Below are positions 27,855-37,647 of a DNA stretch of 64,000 bases, piece after piece (within the stretch, counting starts at the first letter, position 1; each line of letters opens with the position of its first letter). The notes beneath the pieces are model-generated. The model saw only the letters and a program-made list of their open reading frames with translations, had not been told where the DNA came from and ran no database searches. The translations under genes were made by a program, and so were the position numbers. This stretch comes from Loktanella sp. 3ANDIMAR09 (GTDB lineage Bacteria; Pseudomonadota; Alphaproteobacteria; Rhodobacterales; Rhodobacteraceae), in the NCBI RefSeq assembly GCF_001420005.1, contig NZ_LJAK01000002.1, forward strand, positions 186,001 through 250,000, in the 5' to 3' direction.

Positions 27855-28918
27855 CCGCAACCCGCGACGACGTCCAAAAGGTTCTGGCCGGCATCACCGA
27901 TCCGGTCTCGGGTGGTCCGCTGAATGCGTCAGGTGCCGTCAAGGCGCTGAACGTGGACGACAGCACCGTGCGTTTCGTGCTGGAAATCCCGCCCAGCCGT
28001 GCCGCTGACTACGAGGCCGTCAAGGCCGAGGCCGAGGCCGGGATCAGGGCGCTGGACGGCATAGACACGGTCAGTGTCGTGCTGACGGCCCATGCGACGC
28101 CCGCCGCCCCGCCGGACCTGAAGCCACAGCGCGCGTCCCAGCCGCAGGGGCCGCAGAAAATCCCCGGTGTGGACCGCATCATCGCCATTGCCTCTGGCAA
28201 GGGTGGCGTGGGCAAATCGACGGTCACGGCGAACCTTGCCTGTGCACTGGCCGCCGAAGGGCGGCGGGTAGGCCTGCTGGATGCCGATGTTTACGGTCCC
28301 AGCCAGCCCCGGATGCTGGGTGTCTCCGGTCGTCCGGCCAGCCCCGACGGCAAGACGATCCTGCCGCTGCGCAATTACGGCGTGACGATGATGTCCATCG
28401 GCCTGATGACCAACGAGGGTCAGGCCGTTGTCTGGCGTGGCCCGATGTTGATGGGTGCGCTTCAGCAGATGATGACGCAGGTGCAATGGGGGGCGCTTGA
28501 CGTTCTGCTGGTGGATCTGCCGCCGGGAACGGGGGACGTGCAGATGACGCTTGCGCAAAAGGCGCAGGTCGATGGTGCGATCATCGTCAGCACGCCGCAG
28601 GACATCGCGCTGCTGGATGCCCGCAAGGGGATCGACATGTTCAACCAGCTGCATGTGCCGATCCTAGGCATGATCGAAAACATGTCGACGCATATCTGCA
28701 CCAACTGCGGTCACGAAGAACATGTGTTTGGTCACGGCGGCGTCGCGGCCGAGGCTGCGAAACTGGGTGTGCCGCTGCTGGCGGAGGTGCCGCTGCACCT
28801 GTCGATCCGCAAAGCCGCCGATAGCGGTGCGCCGATCGTCGTGTCTGACCCCGACAGCGCCCAGGCGACTGCATTCCGCGATGTCGCCCGTGCGCTGATT
28901 GCCGACGGCCGCGCCTGA
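27851..28918 (+). CDS. mrp: Mrp/NBP35-family P-loop ATPase (Fe-S carrier)
   Basis: The 355-residue protein has an N-terminal DUF59 (MIP18-like) domain, a linker, then the deviant Walker A IASGKGGVGKST near residue 113 and a C-terminal CTNCGH pair that binds a bridging Fe-S cluster between subunits. Family members (ApbC, Mrp, Ind1) load [4Fe-4S] clusters onto target proteins. Its position between Fe-S and DUF genes of the fdh accessory operon suggests dedication to formate dehydrogenase or its Fe-S partner, although it could also be the cell's general copy. Confidence 0.9.
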   Translation: MTATRDDVQKVLAGITDPVSGGPLNASGAVKALNVDDSTVRFVLEIPPSRAADYEAVKAEAEAGIRALDGIDTVSVVLTAHATPAAPPDLKPQRASQPQGPQKIPGVDRIIAIASGKGGVGKSTVTANLACALAAEGRRVGLLDADVYGPSQPRMLGVSGRPASPDGKTILPLRNYGVTMMSIGLMTNEGQAVVWRGPMLMGALQQMMTQVQWGALDVLLVDLPPGTGDVQMTLAQKAQVDGAIIVSTPQDIALLDARKGIDMFNQLHVPILGMIENMSTHICTNCGHEEHVFGHGGVAAEAAKLGVPLLAEVPLHLSIRKAADSGAPIVVSDPDSAQATAFRDVARALIADGRA

Positions 28919-29616
28919 TGCCTGATTTCCCGCCGCTGTTCCGAGGTCAGGATTGTGCGGGCACCTGTCCCGCCACCGCCGCGATTGCGGCGGGGCAGGC
29001 CGGCGATGATCCCGGTCTGGTCTGTTATGATCTGGCCGGCGACCGGCTGCGGGCGGCGATTCTGTTCGCGCCAGAGGTGCCGCTGGCCGAGGCGGCGATC
29101 ATGCTGCCGCTGTGTGCGGTGGGGTTCCAGAACGCATTGGGCACGCTGGCACCGCCGGTCGTGGCGATCCACCTTGGCTGGGACGGTAACATCTATGTCA
29201 ACGGGGGGCGCTGCGGGCAGCTGACGCTGCATGCGCCCCGCTGCGCGGATGACGTCCCCCCCGACTGGCTGGTGATCGGTCTGACGCTGGATCTGTGGCC
29301 GCGCGACACCGAAGGCGGCGCTGCACCGGACCAGACCGCCCTCTATGCCGAAGGCTGCGCCGAGGTGTCGGCCCCGGACCTTTTGTCGGCATGGGTGCGC
29401 CATAGCCTGTCTTGGCTGGACACATGGACCCATGACGGACCGGCCCCGCTGCACCGCTACTATGTCGGACTCGTGCATGGCATGGGCGAGGACGTGACGC
29501 TGGCGGGCCGGTCGGCACGACTGATGGGACTGGACGAAGGCTTTGGCGCTTTGCTCCGGTCCGGTGATGATACCACGCTTGTCCCCCTGACCACCCTGAT
29601 AAAGGACACCGCATGA
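28918..29616 (+). CDS. DUF4444 / biotin-lipoate ligase-like protein
   Basis: The 232-residue protein contains HLGWDGNIYVNGGRCGQL, similar in layout to the ligase core of BirA/LplA-type enzymes, and a C-terminal HRYYVGLVHGMGEDVTLAG section typical of DUF4444. The usual lysine-binding loop (GRGRxGR type) is not evident, so true biotin or lipoate ligation is doubtful. Start and stop overlap as TGATG with mrp and ATGA with the next gene. A role in the fdh accessory pathway is inference. Confidence 0.75.
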   Translation: MPDFPPLFRGQDCAGTCPATAAIAAGQAGDDPGLVCYDLAGDRLRAAILFAPEVPLAEAAIMLPLCAVGFQNALGTLAPPVVAIHLGWDGNIYVNGGRCGQLTLHAPRCADDVPPDWLVIGLTLDLWPRDTEGGAAPDQTALYAEGCAEVSAPDLLSAWVRHSLSWLDTWTHDGPAPLHRYYVGLVHGMGEDVTLAGRSARLMGLDEGFGALLRSGDDTTLVPLTTLIKDTA

Positions 29617-30089
29617 AACTGGCCCGCGCCATTCATTTCGACGAAAGCGACACACGCGTTTTCCACAATCCCGCGCGCACCGGGGAATGGTGCATTTCCG
29701 GCGGATTCGAGTTTTCAAACTGGACCGAGGGCGATCTGGTCGGCAAGGCCAGGCAGGCCTTTGCCAATGGGTGGTTTGGTCTGGAAACCGCGGGTCGCAG
29801 CAGTTTCGTTGCGGTGACGACGGTTGAACAGGCCGAGGTGGCAGCCCTGACGGATGCGCTGGCCGCGCATTTCGTCAGTGTCTACGGTGCCCCGGACTTG
29901 GATGCAGCGCGCCCCGTCGCGGCCGAGGAAATCGCGCAGATGTTGGATCTGTGTGACGAACATGACCCAAACACGCTGCTGACCGTCAGCCGCGAGCTGA
30001 CCGATGGTGGTGTGCGCGAAGGCTACCGCGCGATTGCCCCGCAGGACGCGGGACTGGAACAATTCGCGATCCATGTGACCGAGGACTGA
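29613..30089 (+). CDS. DUF6505-family protein
   Basis: The 158-residue protein begins MKLARAIHFDESDTRVFHNP and includes EWCISGGFEFSNWTEGDL and KARQAFANGWFGLET. The pattern fits the DUF6505 family seen beside DUF4444 and DUF6494 genes in Rhodobacteraceae. No metal or nucleotide motif is visible. It is the last gene of the rightward accessory operon and is followed by a hairpin. Confidence 0.76.
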   Translation: MKLARAIHFDESDTRVFHNPARTGEWCISGGFEFSNWTEGDLVGKARQAFANGWFGLETAGRSSFVAVTTVEQAEVAALTDALAAHFVSVYGAPDLDAARPVAAEEIAQMLDLCDEHDPNTLLTVSRELTDGGVREGYRAIAPQDAGLEQFAIHVTED

Positions 30090-30097
30090 GCGGGCTG

Positions 30098-30120
30098 TCG
30101 GGTTTGCTGTGCAAACCCGA
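30098..30120 (+). terminator. hairpin after fdh accessory operon
   Basis: Ten-bp perfect arms TCGGGTTTGC / GCAAACCCGA with a TGT loop, 9 bp after the DUF6505 stop. There is no T-run, so termination is possible but not certain. Confidence 0.5.
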
Positions 30121-30132
30121 TGCCTGCGGCGC

Positions 30133-30153
30133 GAGTATTTTCGGCAAGATGAT
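30133..30153 (+). repeat. GAGTATTT intergenic repeat, copy
   Basis: GAGTATTTTCGGCAAGATGA plus T lies between convergent DUF6505 and tupA. It matches 46419-46440 and 49739-49760 at nearly every position. Confidence 0.7.
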
Positions 30154-30166
30154 ATGCCTGCAGCCC

Positions 30167-30976
30167 TTAAGGGGCTGCGTTGGCGTTGAAGACAAAGAGT
30201 GGTTCACCCGCGATGGTGTAGCCGTTGATCAGGTCTGCTGCGCGGTCGGAGATCAGCCAGTCCTGAAGGCGCGTTGCGCCGTCGATGTTGGTGCCTGGCT
30301 GTGCGTCCGGGTTGACAGGGATGAAGGTGTATTGATTGAACAGCGCGGGATCGCCTGCAAAGAGCAGCGCCAGATCACCCTTGTTGCCGAAATTCAGCCA
30401 GCTTGCGCGATCGGCAAGGATATAGGCATTGAGGCCGGACGCCGTATTCAGTGCGGCCCCCATGCCTGCGCCGACGGCGTTGTACCAATCGCCAAAGGTG
30501 GCCGGATCGGTTCCGGCGGCAGCCCATAGGGCCAGTTCCGCCTTGTGCGTGCCGCTGTCATCGCCGCGACTGACAAAGGGTGCCTGCACCGTGCTGATGT
30601 CGGCCAGGGCAGCGGCCGCGGTTTCGGCGCTGGCAATGGACGCGGGGTCTGCTGCTGGTCCGATCAGCACGAAATCGTTGTACATGATCTGCTGGCGTGC
30701 GGTGCCGTAGCCATCGGCGACAAAGGCTTCTTCTGCGGCGCGCGCGTGCACCAGGATTGCATCGACATCGCCGGCCTCTCCCAGTCGGATCGCCTGTCCG
30801 GTGCCCACGACGAGCAGTTGCACGTTGATGCCCGTATCCTCGGCGATTGCGGGCAGCAGCACATCGGCAAGGCCGGAATTTTCGAATGAGGTCGTGACGG
30901 CGAGGCGAAGGTCCTCTGCCATTGCGGGGGTGGCGATCAGTGTGGCAAGGGCCAGCAGGGGAATGTGACGTGTCAT
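30167..30976 (-). CDS. tupA: tungstate ABC transporter, substrate-binding protein
   Basis: Periplasmic binding protein of 269 residues with a signal peptide (MTRHIPLLALATLIATPAMA). The mature protein has LAVTTSFENSGL (T28-T29-S30), the oxyanion-binding TTS element of TupA, and SRGDDSGTH later, which is the second anion-contacting loop. These features separate it from ModA. The adjacent ATPase and permease complete the transporter. Its closeness to the fdh operons suggests tungsten supply for that enzyme. A small dyad (30160-30178) spans its stop codon. Confidence 0.88.
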   Translation of the reverse strand: MTRHIPLLALATLIATPAMAEDLRLAVTTSFENSGLADVLLPAIAEDTGINVQLLVVGTGQAIRLGEAGDVDAILVHARAAEEAFVADGYGTARQQIMYNDFVLIGPAADPASIASAETAAAALADISTVQAPFVSRGDDSGTHKAELALWAAAGTDPATFGDWYNAVGAGMGAALNTASGLNAYILADRASWLNFGNKGDLALLFAGDPALFNQYTFIPVNPDAQPGTNIDGATRLQDWLISDRAADLINGYTIAGEPLFVFNANAAP

Positions 30977-31686
30977 GGTAGAATGTCTCCGTTCAAGAAA
31001 GCGCGCAGGGCCGTGGTTTCGGGGGATGAGAGCGTCGTTTGCGCATCGCCCCGTTCATGGACAGCACCACTAACCATGAAGATGACATCGTCCGCAAGGC
31101 GTCGGGCCTGACCCATGTCATGGGTTGCCATGAGTATCGTGATTCCATCGCTGCGCGCCTGCCGCAACAGATCCTCGATGTCGCGTGTGGCCGCACCGTC
31201 GAGGCTGGCGCAGGGTTCATCGAGGAACAGAACCTGCGGCTTGCGGATCAATGCACGCGCAAGGGCGAGTTTCTGCCGTTCCCCGCCCGACAAACGCGGG
31301 GCGGGCGTATCAAGCGCGCAGCCAAGGCCGATGCGCTGCGCCCAGTCCCTTGCCTGTTCGTTGCGCGAGGCACGACCAACGCCTGCCAGCTTGAGCGGGT
31401 AGGCCAGATTGGCCAGCACCGACCGTCGCAACATGATCGGGGTCTGAAAGACAAAGGCCTGATCGCGTTCGACGATGTCATCGGGGCCGGCCCAGCTGAT
31501 CCTGCCCTCGCTCAGGCGTTCCACGCCGTGCATGACCCGCAGCAGGGTCGTCTTGCCTGATCCGTTCGGGCCAAGCAGGACGGTCAACCGGCCCGCGTCG
31601 AGTTTCAGGTCGACGGGCCCCAGCAGGCGTTTGCCGCGGCGGCGGACCGTCGCACCGGACAGGTGAAGGGGCAGGAGGCGGGTCAC
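30973..31686 (-). CDS. tupC: tungstate ABC transporter, ATP-binding protein
   Basis: The 237-residue ATPase has Walker A GPNGSGKT (39-46), a Q-loop FQTPIML, signature LSGGERQ, Walker B VLFLDEP and the switch His in ATHDMGQ. The start is GTG at 31684-31686, overlapping the permease stop as GTGA; upstream sequence in this frame belongs to the permease gene in another frame. Its own stop overlaps tupA by 4 bp, so the order permease-ATPase-binding protein is one unit. Confidence 0.9.
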   Translation of the reverse strand: MTRLLPLHLSGATVRRRGKRLLGPVDLKLDAGRLTVLLGPNGSGKTTLLRVMHGVERLSEGRISWAGPDDIVERDQAFVFQTPIMLRRSVLANLAYPLKLAGVGRASRNEQARDWAQRIGLGCALDTPAPRLSGGERQKLALARALIRKPQVLFLDEPCASLDGAATRDIEDLLRQARSDGITILMATHDMGQARRLADDVIFMVSGAVHERGDAQTTLSSPETTALRAFLNGDILP

Positions 31687-32387
31687 CAGCGGCCCTCGCG
31701 TTCGGTCCGGCTGAGGGCATGGATTGCAAGGTTGACCACGATGGCCAGCCCGATCAGGACAAAGCCAAGACCGAGGGCCAGCGCGAAATTCCCCTTGCCG
31801 GTTTCCAGTGCGATGGCGGTGGTCAGCACACGGGTGGCATTGTCGATGTTGCCGCCCACGATCATGATTGCACCGACTTCGCCGATCGCGCGACCGAAAC
31901 CGGCCAGCGTGGCCGTCAGCAGCGTACGGCGACCGTCCCACATCAGTGTCGCGATGCGCTGCGCCTTGGTCGTGTTCATCGAAATCAGCAGGTCGTGATA
32001 TTCCGCCCAGAGGTCGCGCATGGCCTGATGGGTGACCGATGCGATCAGCGGCGTGATGATGATGACCTGTGCGATGATCATGGCCGCAGGCGTGAACAAC
32101 AGACCCAGCACGCCCAGTGGCCCGGCGCGCGACAGCAGCACATAGACGACCAATCCCACGACAACGGGCGGCAGTCCCATGAGCGCGTTCAGAACCGCGA
32201 TCACCGTCCGTCTGAACCGGAACCGCTGAATAGCGAGCATGGTGCCCAGCGGAATGGCAATCGCACTGGCGATGACGAGTGCTGTCAACGTGACACGCAG
32301 GGACAGCAGGCTGATGTTGACGAGATCGGGGTCGCGCGTCACGACCAGTCGTGCGGCCTCTGCCAATCCTTGGGTGATGTCATTCAT
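31683..32387 (-). CDS. tupB: tungstate ABC transporter, permease
   Basis: Integral membrane protein of 234 residues with about five helices, beginning MNDITQGLAEAARLV. GFGRAIGEVGAIMIVGGN is the EAA-type loop that docks with the ATPase, and SLRVTLTALVIASAIAIPLG is the start of the transmembrane domain. First gene of the leftward tupBCA unit, 43 bp after the cupin gene. Confidence 0.88.
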   Translation of the reverse strand: MNDITQGLAEAARLVVTRDPDLVNISLLSLRVTLTALVIASAIAIPLGTMLAIQRFRFRRTVIAVLNALMGLPPVVVGLVVYVLLSRAGPLGVLGLLFTPAAMIIAQVIIITPLIASVTHQAMRDLWAEYHDLLISMNTTKAQRIATLMWDGRRTLLTATLAGFGRAIGEVGAIMIVGGNIDNATRVLTTAIALETGKGNFALALGLGFVLIGLAIVVNLAIHALSRTEREGRW

Positions 32388-32429
32388 GGCATGCTTATGG
32401 CCGACCGCAGGAGGTGCCGTCGAGACCTG

Positions 32430-32852
32430 TCAGTAACGCGGAATGTCGAAACCGGGGGCCGCCAGTTCAAAGCCCGCGTATTCGAACCCCGGCGCGCAGA
32501 TGCAGGTGCACAGGGTCCAGTCGCCCGTGGTGCGGGCTGATTGCCATTCCATTGGTGGCAGGGCGACCTGCGGAATATGGCCAGACGCCAGATCAGGCCC
32601 CATGATCACATCCTCTGCGGGGCCGGCGTCGGTTGCGGCACGCGACAGGACCAGCGGTGCGCCTGCGTGAAACAGCCAGATTTCGGGCGTGTCCACGCGG
32701 TGCCAATGGCTGGATTCGCCCTTGGCCAGCAGGAAATATATGGCGGTGATGTTGGCCCTTGGGCCATCCCCGTGGGACCATGTTTCGCGAAACCAGCCGC
32801 CTTCGGGATGCGGGGCAAGATCAAGATAGCTGATCAATTGCGCCGTGCTCAT
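32430..32852 (-). CDS. cupin protein of the DUF985/YML079w type
   Basis: A small cupin whose family typically begins near MSTAQLISYLDLAPHPEGGW, followed by FRETW, ITAIYFLLAKGESSHWHRVD, WLFHAG and CTCICAPGFEY. The start at 32852 follows that family pattern; in-frame ATGs at 32858 and 32882 are possible. No enzymatic role is agreed for this family (sugar binding or isomerase activity has been proposed). It lies just upstream of tupB on the same strand. Confidence 0.75.
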   Translation of the reverse strand: MSTAQLISYLDLAPHPEGGWFRETWSHGDGPRANITAIYFLLAKGESSHWHRVDTPEIWLFHAGAPLVLSRAATDAGPAEDVIMGPDLASGHIPQVALPPMEWQSARTTGDWTLCTCICAPGFEYAGFELAAPGFDIPRY

Positions 32853-32963
32853 GTGCATCAGCCGATCCGGTGATCCCTCCATTGCGCGGTCATCTCCCTC
32901 AACTCGCTGCACGTGTGACGTTGCTCTCCCTGCGGGTGTATCTTTAGCCGTCTGAATAACCCT

Positions 32964-32995
32964 ACGTAAAGCGTAGTGACGACATGACTTTACGT
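32964..32995. promoter_or_regulatory. dyad upstream of the cupin-tup genes
   Basis: ACGTAAAG (32964-32971) and its complement CTTTACGT (32988-32995) are separated by 16 bp, in the gap between eno and the cupin gene. The spacing suits a dimeric regulator acting on the cupin-tupBCA transcript. Confidence 0.35.
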
Positions 32996-33017
32996 CAGTC
33001 GTGTCCGTTGGGGTGTT

Positions 33018-33045
33018 GCGGTGCCTGCGCGCGGGAAGGCACCGC
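33018..33045 (-). terminator. hairpin after eno
   Basis: Nine-bp arms GCGGTGCCT (33018-33026) and AGGCACCGC (33037-33045) lie 9 bp after the eno stop. There is no clear T-run, so this could be a stability hairpin instead. Confidence 0.45.
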
Positions 33046-33053
33046 GTTTGCGA

Positions 33054-35257
<2,204 letters not shown>

Positions 35258-35321
35258 GGGATGCTCCGTTGATCTGCGCGCATGACTATGCTGCCGCAGC
35301 GGCAGGGACCAGCCCCGCGGG

Positions 35322-35747
35322 TCACTCGGCGTTCTCTTCGGGGGAAATGGGTTCACCGTAAAGTTCGAGACGATGACCCTGCAGGCGGTATCCCAACCTG
35401 CGGGCAATTCGTTCCTGCAGCGCCTCGATTTCGGGGTCGACGAATTCGATCACCTGCCCGGTGGTCATGTCGATTAGATGGTCGTGATGCGGTCCATCGG
35501 CGTGTTCGTAGCGTGCGCGCCCATCTCCGAAATCGTGTTTTTCCAGGATGCCTTCTTCTTCGAACAGTTTCACCGTGCGGTAAACGGTGGCCAGCGAAAT
35601 GCGCGCATCCAGCGTCATGGCGCGGCGGTGCAGTTCTTCGACATCCGGGTGGTCGGTGGCGGCGTCCAGCACCTTTGCGATGGTGCGGCGCTGACCGGTC
35701 ATGCGCAAACCGGCGGCCGCGGCGCGGGACTGGATGGATTGGGTCAT
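35322..35747 (-). CDS. fur: Fur-family metal-responsive repressor (Fur/Mur)
   Basis: The 141-residue protein has an N-terminal winged helix (LRMTGQRRTIAKVL; SLATVYRTVKLFEEEGILEKHDFG) and the metal-binding GPHHDHLIDMTTGQVIEFVDPEIEALQ segment. The HHDH motif and 'EFVDPEIE' resemble Fur/Mur rather than Irr. In alphaproteobacteria such proteins often respond to Mn(II) and control mntH or sitABC. It lacks the CxxC zinc pair of Fur proteins from gammaproteobacteria. It is divergent from the TerB-like gene across 137 bp. Confidence 0.85.
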   Translation of the reverse strand: MTQSIQSRAAAAGLRMTGQRRTIAKVLDAATDHPDVEELHRRAMTLDARISLATVYRTVKLFEEEGILEKHDFGDGRARYEHADGPHHDHLIDMTTGQVIEFVDPEIEALQERIARRLGYRLQGHRLELYGEPISPEENAE

Positions 35748-35884
35748 GACTTCTCCGCCGGTTGTGCGGCTACCCTTAGCCAGATTTTCGCCGGTGGGCT
35801 ACCACGTCCGCCCATTTGCATGGCAAGTTGCCGCAAGATGTGCCAGCTTTTGTCAGAACCGTTTCAACTTTGGGGATATTTGAC

Positions 35885-36679
35885 ATGAGTTTGATGAAAA
35901 CACTGGCCCGCGTGGCTGTGGGTGTTGCTGTTGCAAAGGGTGCGGCCTCGCTGACGCGCAGCGCGAAACAGGGCAAATCTGGGACCATGCTGGACGACAT
36001 GCTGGGCGGCGGCAGCCGGTCGGCGGGCGGCAACACCGGGTCCGGTGGTCTTGGCAGCCTGCTTGAAAGCCTGCAAGGGGCCAAGACCGGCACGCGCAGT
36101 GCAGGGTCCGGCGGCGGTCTGGCCGGCATGCTGGGCGGTCTGACGGGCGGCGGATCAGGTGGCGGTGCCTTGGGCGGTCTGGGTGGTCTGGCCGGTGCCG
36201 GTGGTCTGGGTGGCCTGCTGGGCGGTCTGGCCGGGGCCAGCAGCAATGGCGGTGGCGGGTTTGGCAGGACGTTGAATTCCCAATTCCAGCAAACGCCTGA
36301 GGACCCGATTGAGCCGACCGCAGAACAAGAGGGTCTGGCCGCGGTGATGCTGGTGGCGATGGTGCAGGCGGCCAAGGCTGACGGACAGATGGACGAGACC
36401 GAACGCCACCGCATCATGGAACATCTGGAGGATGCCACAGCCGAGGAACGCGCCTTTGTCGAACAGGCGATGGCGGCCGACATCGGTGTTGCGCAGCTGG
36501 CCGAAATGGTCCCGGTCGGGGCAGAGGCACAGGTCTATGCGATGGCGCTGGCCGCCATCGACCTCGACCACATCAAGGAGGCCGAGTTCCTGCGCGATTT
36601 CGCAGACCAGTTGCAGCTGGAAACCGAAACGGTCAACGACATCCATCGCCAGACCGGCGCGCCGGTGCTGTTCGGCTAA
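35885..36679 (+). CDS. TerB-like / DUF533 protein with Gly-rich middle
   Basis: The 264-residue protein begins MSLMKTLARVAVGVAVAKGA, has a long Gly/Leu/Ser low-complexity stretch (about 45-135), then a C-terminal all-helical domain with VAMVQAAKADGQMDETERHRI, the TerB/YebE-type acidic pattern that binds metal ions. The function of this group is unsettled (tellurite resistance is known for TerB). The stop shares a 4-bp CTAA with the convergent zntB stop. Confidence 0.8.
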   Translation: MSLMKTLARVAVGVAVAKGAASLTRSAKQGKSGTMLDDMLGGGSRSAGGNTGSGGLGSLLESLQGAKTGTRSAGSGGGLAGMLGGLTGGGSGGGALGGLGGLAGAGGLGGLLGGLAGASSNGGGGFGRTLNSQFQQTPEDPIEPTAEQEGLAAVMLVAMVQAAKADGQMDETERHRIMEHLEDATAEERAFVEQAMAADIGVAQLAEMVPVGAEAQVYAMALAAIDLDHIKEAEFLRDFADQLQLETETVNDIHRQTGAPVLFG

Positions 36680-37647
36680 AACCAGCGCAGCCAGCGCATC
36701 ACGGCAGCCGACAGGACGCCGATCACGACCATGCCGATGCACAAGATCGCAAAGGCATGGTCGTAGGCCACGCCGGGGATGCCCGCGACATTGACCCCGA
36801 ACAAACCCGTCAGAAACCCCAGCGGCAGGAAAATCGCGGCCACGATCGACAGCCGATACCCGTTGCGTTCCAGACGGGCCGCAGCAACGGCGTCCAGATG
36901 ATCGGCCATTGCCTCAAGCCGGTCGTGCACCTCTGACAATTCTTCCAGCGACCAACGGCACCGGCTGGCGGTATCGCGCATCCGCGCACGCAGATCGTCC
37001 GCGATCAGCTCCGTGTCCAGCTGTGCCAGGTGGTGCAGCGTATCCGCCAGGGGTGAAACATGGCGGCGCAGCTTGATGATCTCGCGGCGCAGGGGGGCGA
37101 GGTCGGTCAGCGGCTGGCGGTTTTCCTCGTAGACCGAATCTTCCATGTCGTCGGCCAGATCCTCGCGGTCGAATGCGATCTGTTCGACCCGCGCGACAAG
37201 TGCCTCGGTCAGGCGGGCCAGCATGTGATCTGTGCTGTGTGGTGCGTCGTTGCGGGCGATCCGGTCGCGCAATTCCTCGACGGCATAAACGCGCTGGCGG
37301 CGCACGGTGACGATCAGGGTGCCTGTCAGCCAGATACGCAAGGATACCATGTCGGCATCTTCTTCGTTTTCGTTCAGATTGATCCCGCGCAGGGTGACGG
37401 TCAGGCCGCCGTCGCCGTGATCCGTGCGTGGCCGCGTCTTGTCGGCCAGCAGGGTGCGTCGGGCCAGCGGTGGCAGGTTTTCAGCCGACCAGCCGCGCAG
37501 TGCCGCATCCGACAGATCCAGGTGCAACCAGCGATAGGACGCCCCTGCAGCCGGAATAATGCCAAAGCTGTCGCAGGGCTGCGCCGTGCCATCCGACCAG
37601 ATGTCATAGGCGCACAGTGGCACCAGGCTGGGTGGTTCAGATGACAA
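36676..37647 (-). CDS. zntB: CorA-family zinc transporter ZntB
   Basis: The 323-residue protein has a large cytoplasmic N-terminal domain, a long helix, and two C-terminal membrane helices joined by a GVN loop (GLFGVNVAGIPG), the ZntB version of the CorA GMN selectivity motif. It probably moves Zn2+ or other divalent cations across the inner membrane. The start is TTG at 37645-37647, with GGAGGG five bases upstream inside the phzF 3' end; no ATG fits as well. It overlaps phzF by 11 bp. Confidence 0.86.
   Translation of the reverse strand: MSSEPPSLVPLCAYDIWSDGTAQPCDSFGIIPAAGASYRWLHLDLSDAALRGWSAENLPPLARRTLLADKTRPRTDHGDGGLTVTLRGINLNENEEDADMVSLRIWLTGTLIVTVRRQRVYAVEELRDRIARNDAPHSTDHMLARLTEALVARVEQIAFDREDLADDMEDSVYEENRQPLTDLAPLRREIIKLRRHVSPLADTLHHLAQLDTELIADDLRARMRDTASRCRWSLEELSEVHDRLEAMADHLDAVAAARLERNGYRLSIVAAIFLPLGFLTGLFGVNVAGIPGVAYDHAFAILCIGMVVIGVLSAAVMRWLRWF

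Noticed and set aside
30160-30178. Dyad GCAGCCC...GGGCTGC at the end of tupA as a terminator
   Set aside because: The loop contains the stop codon itself and no T-run follows, so it is not a convincing terminator.
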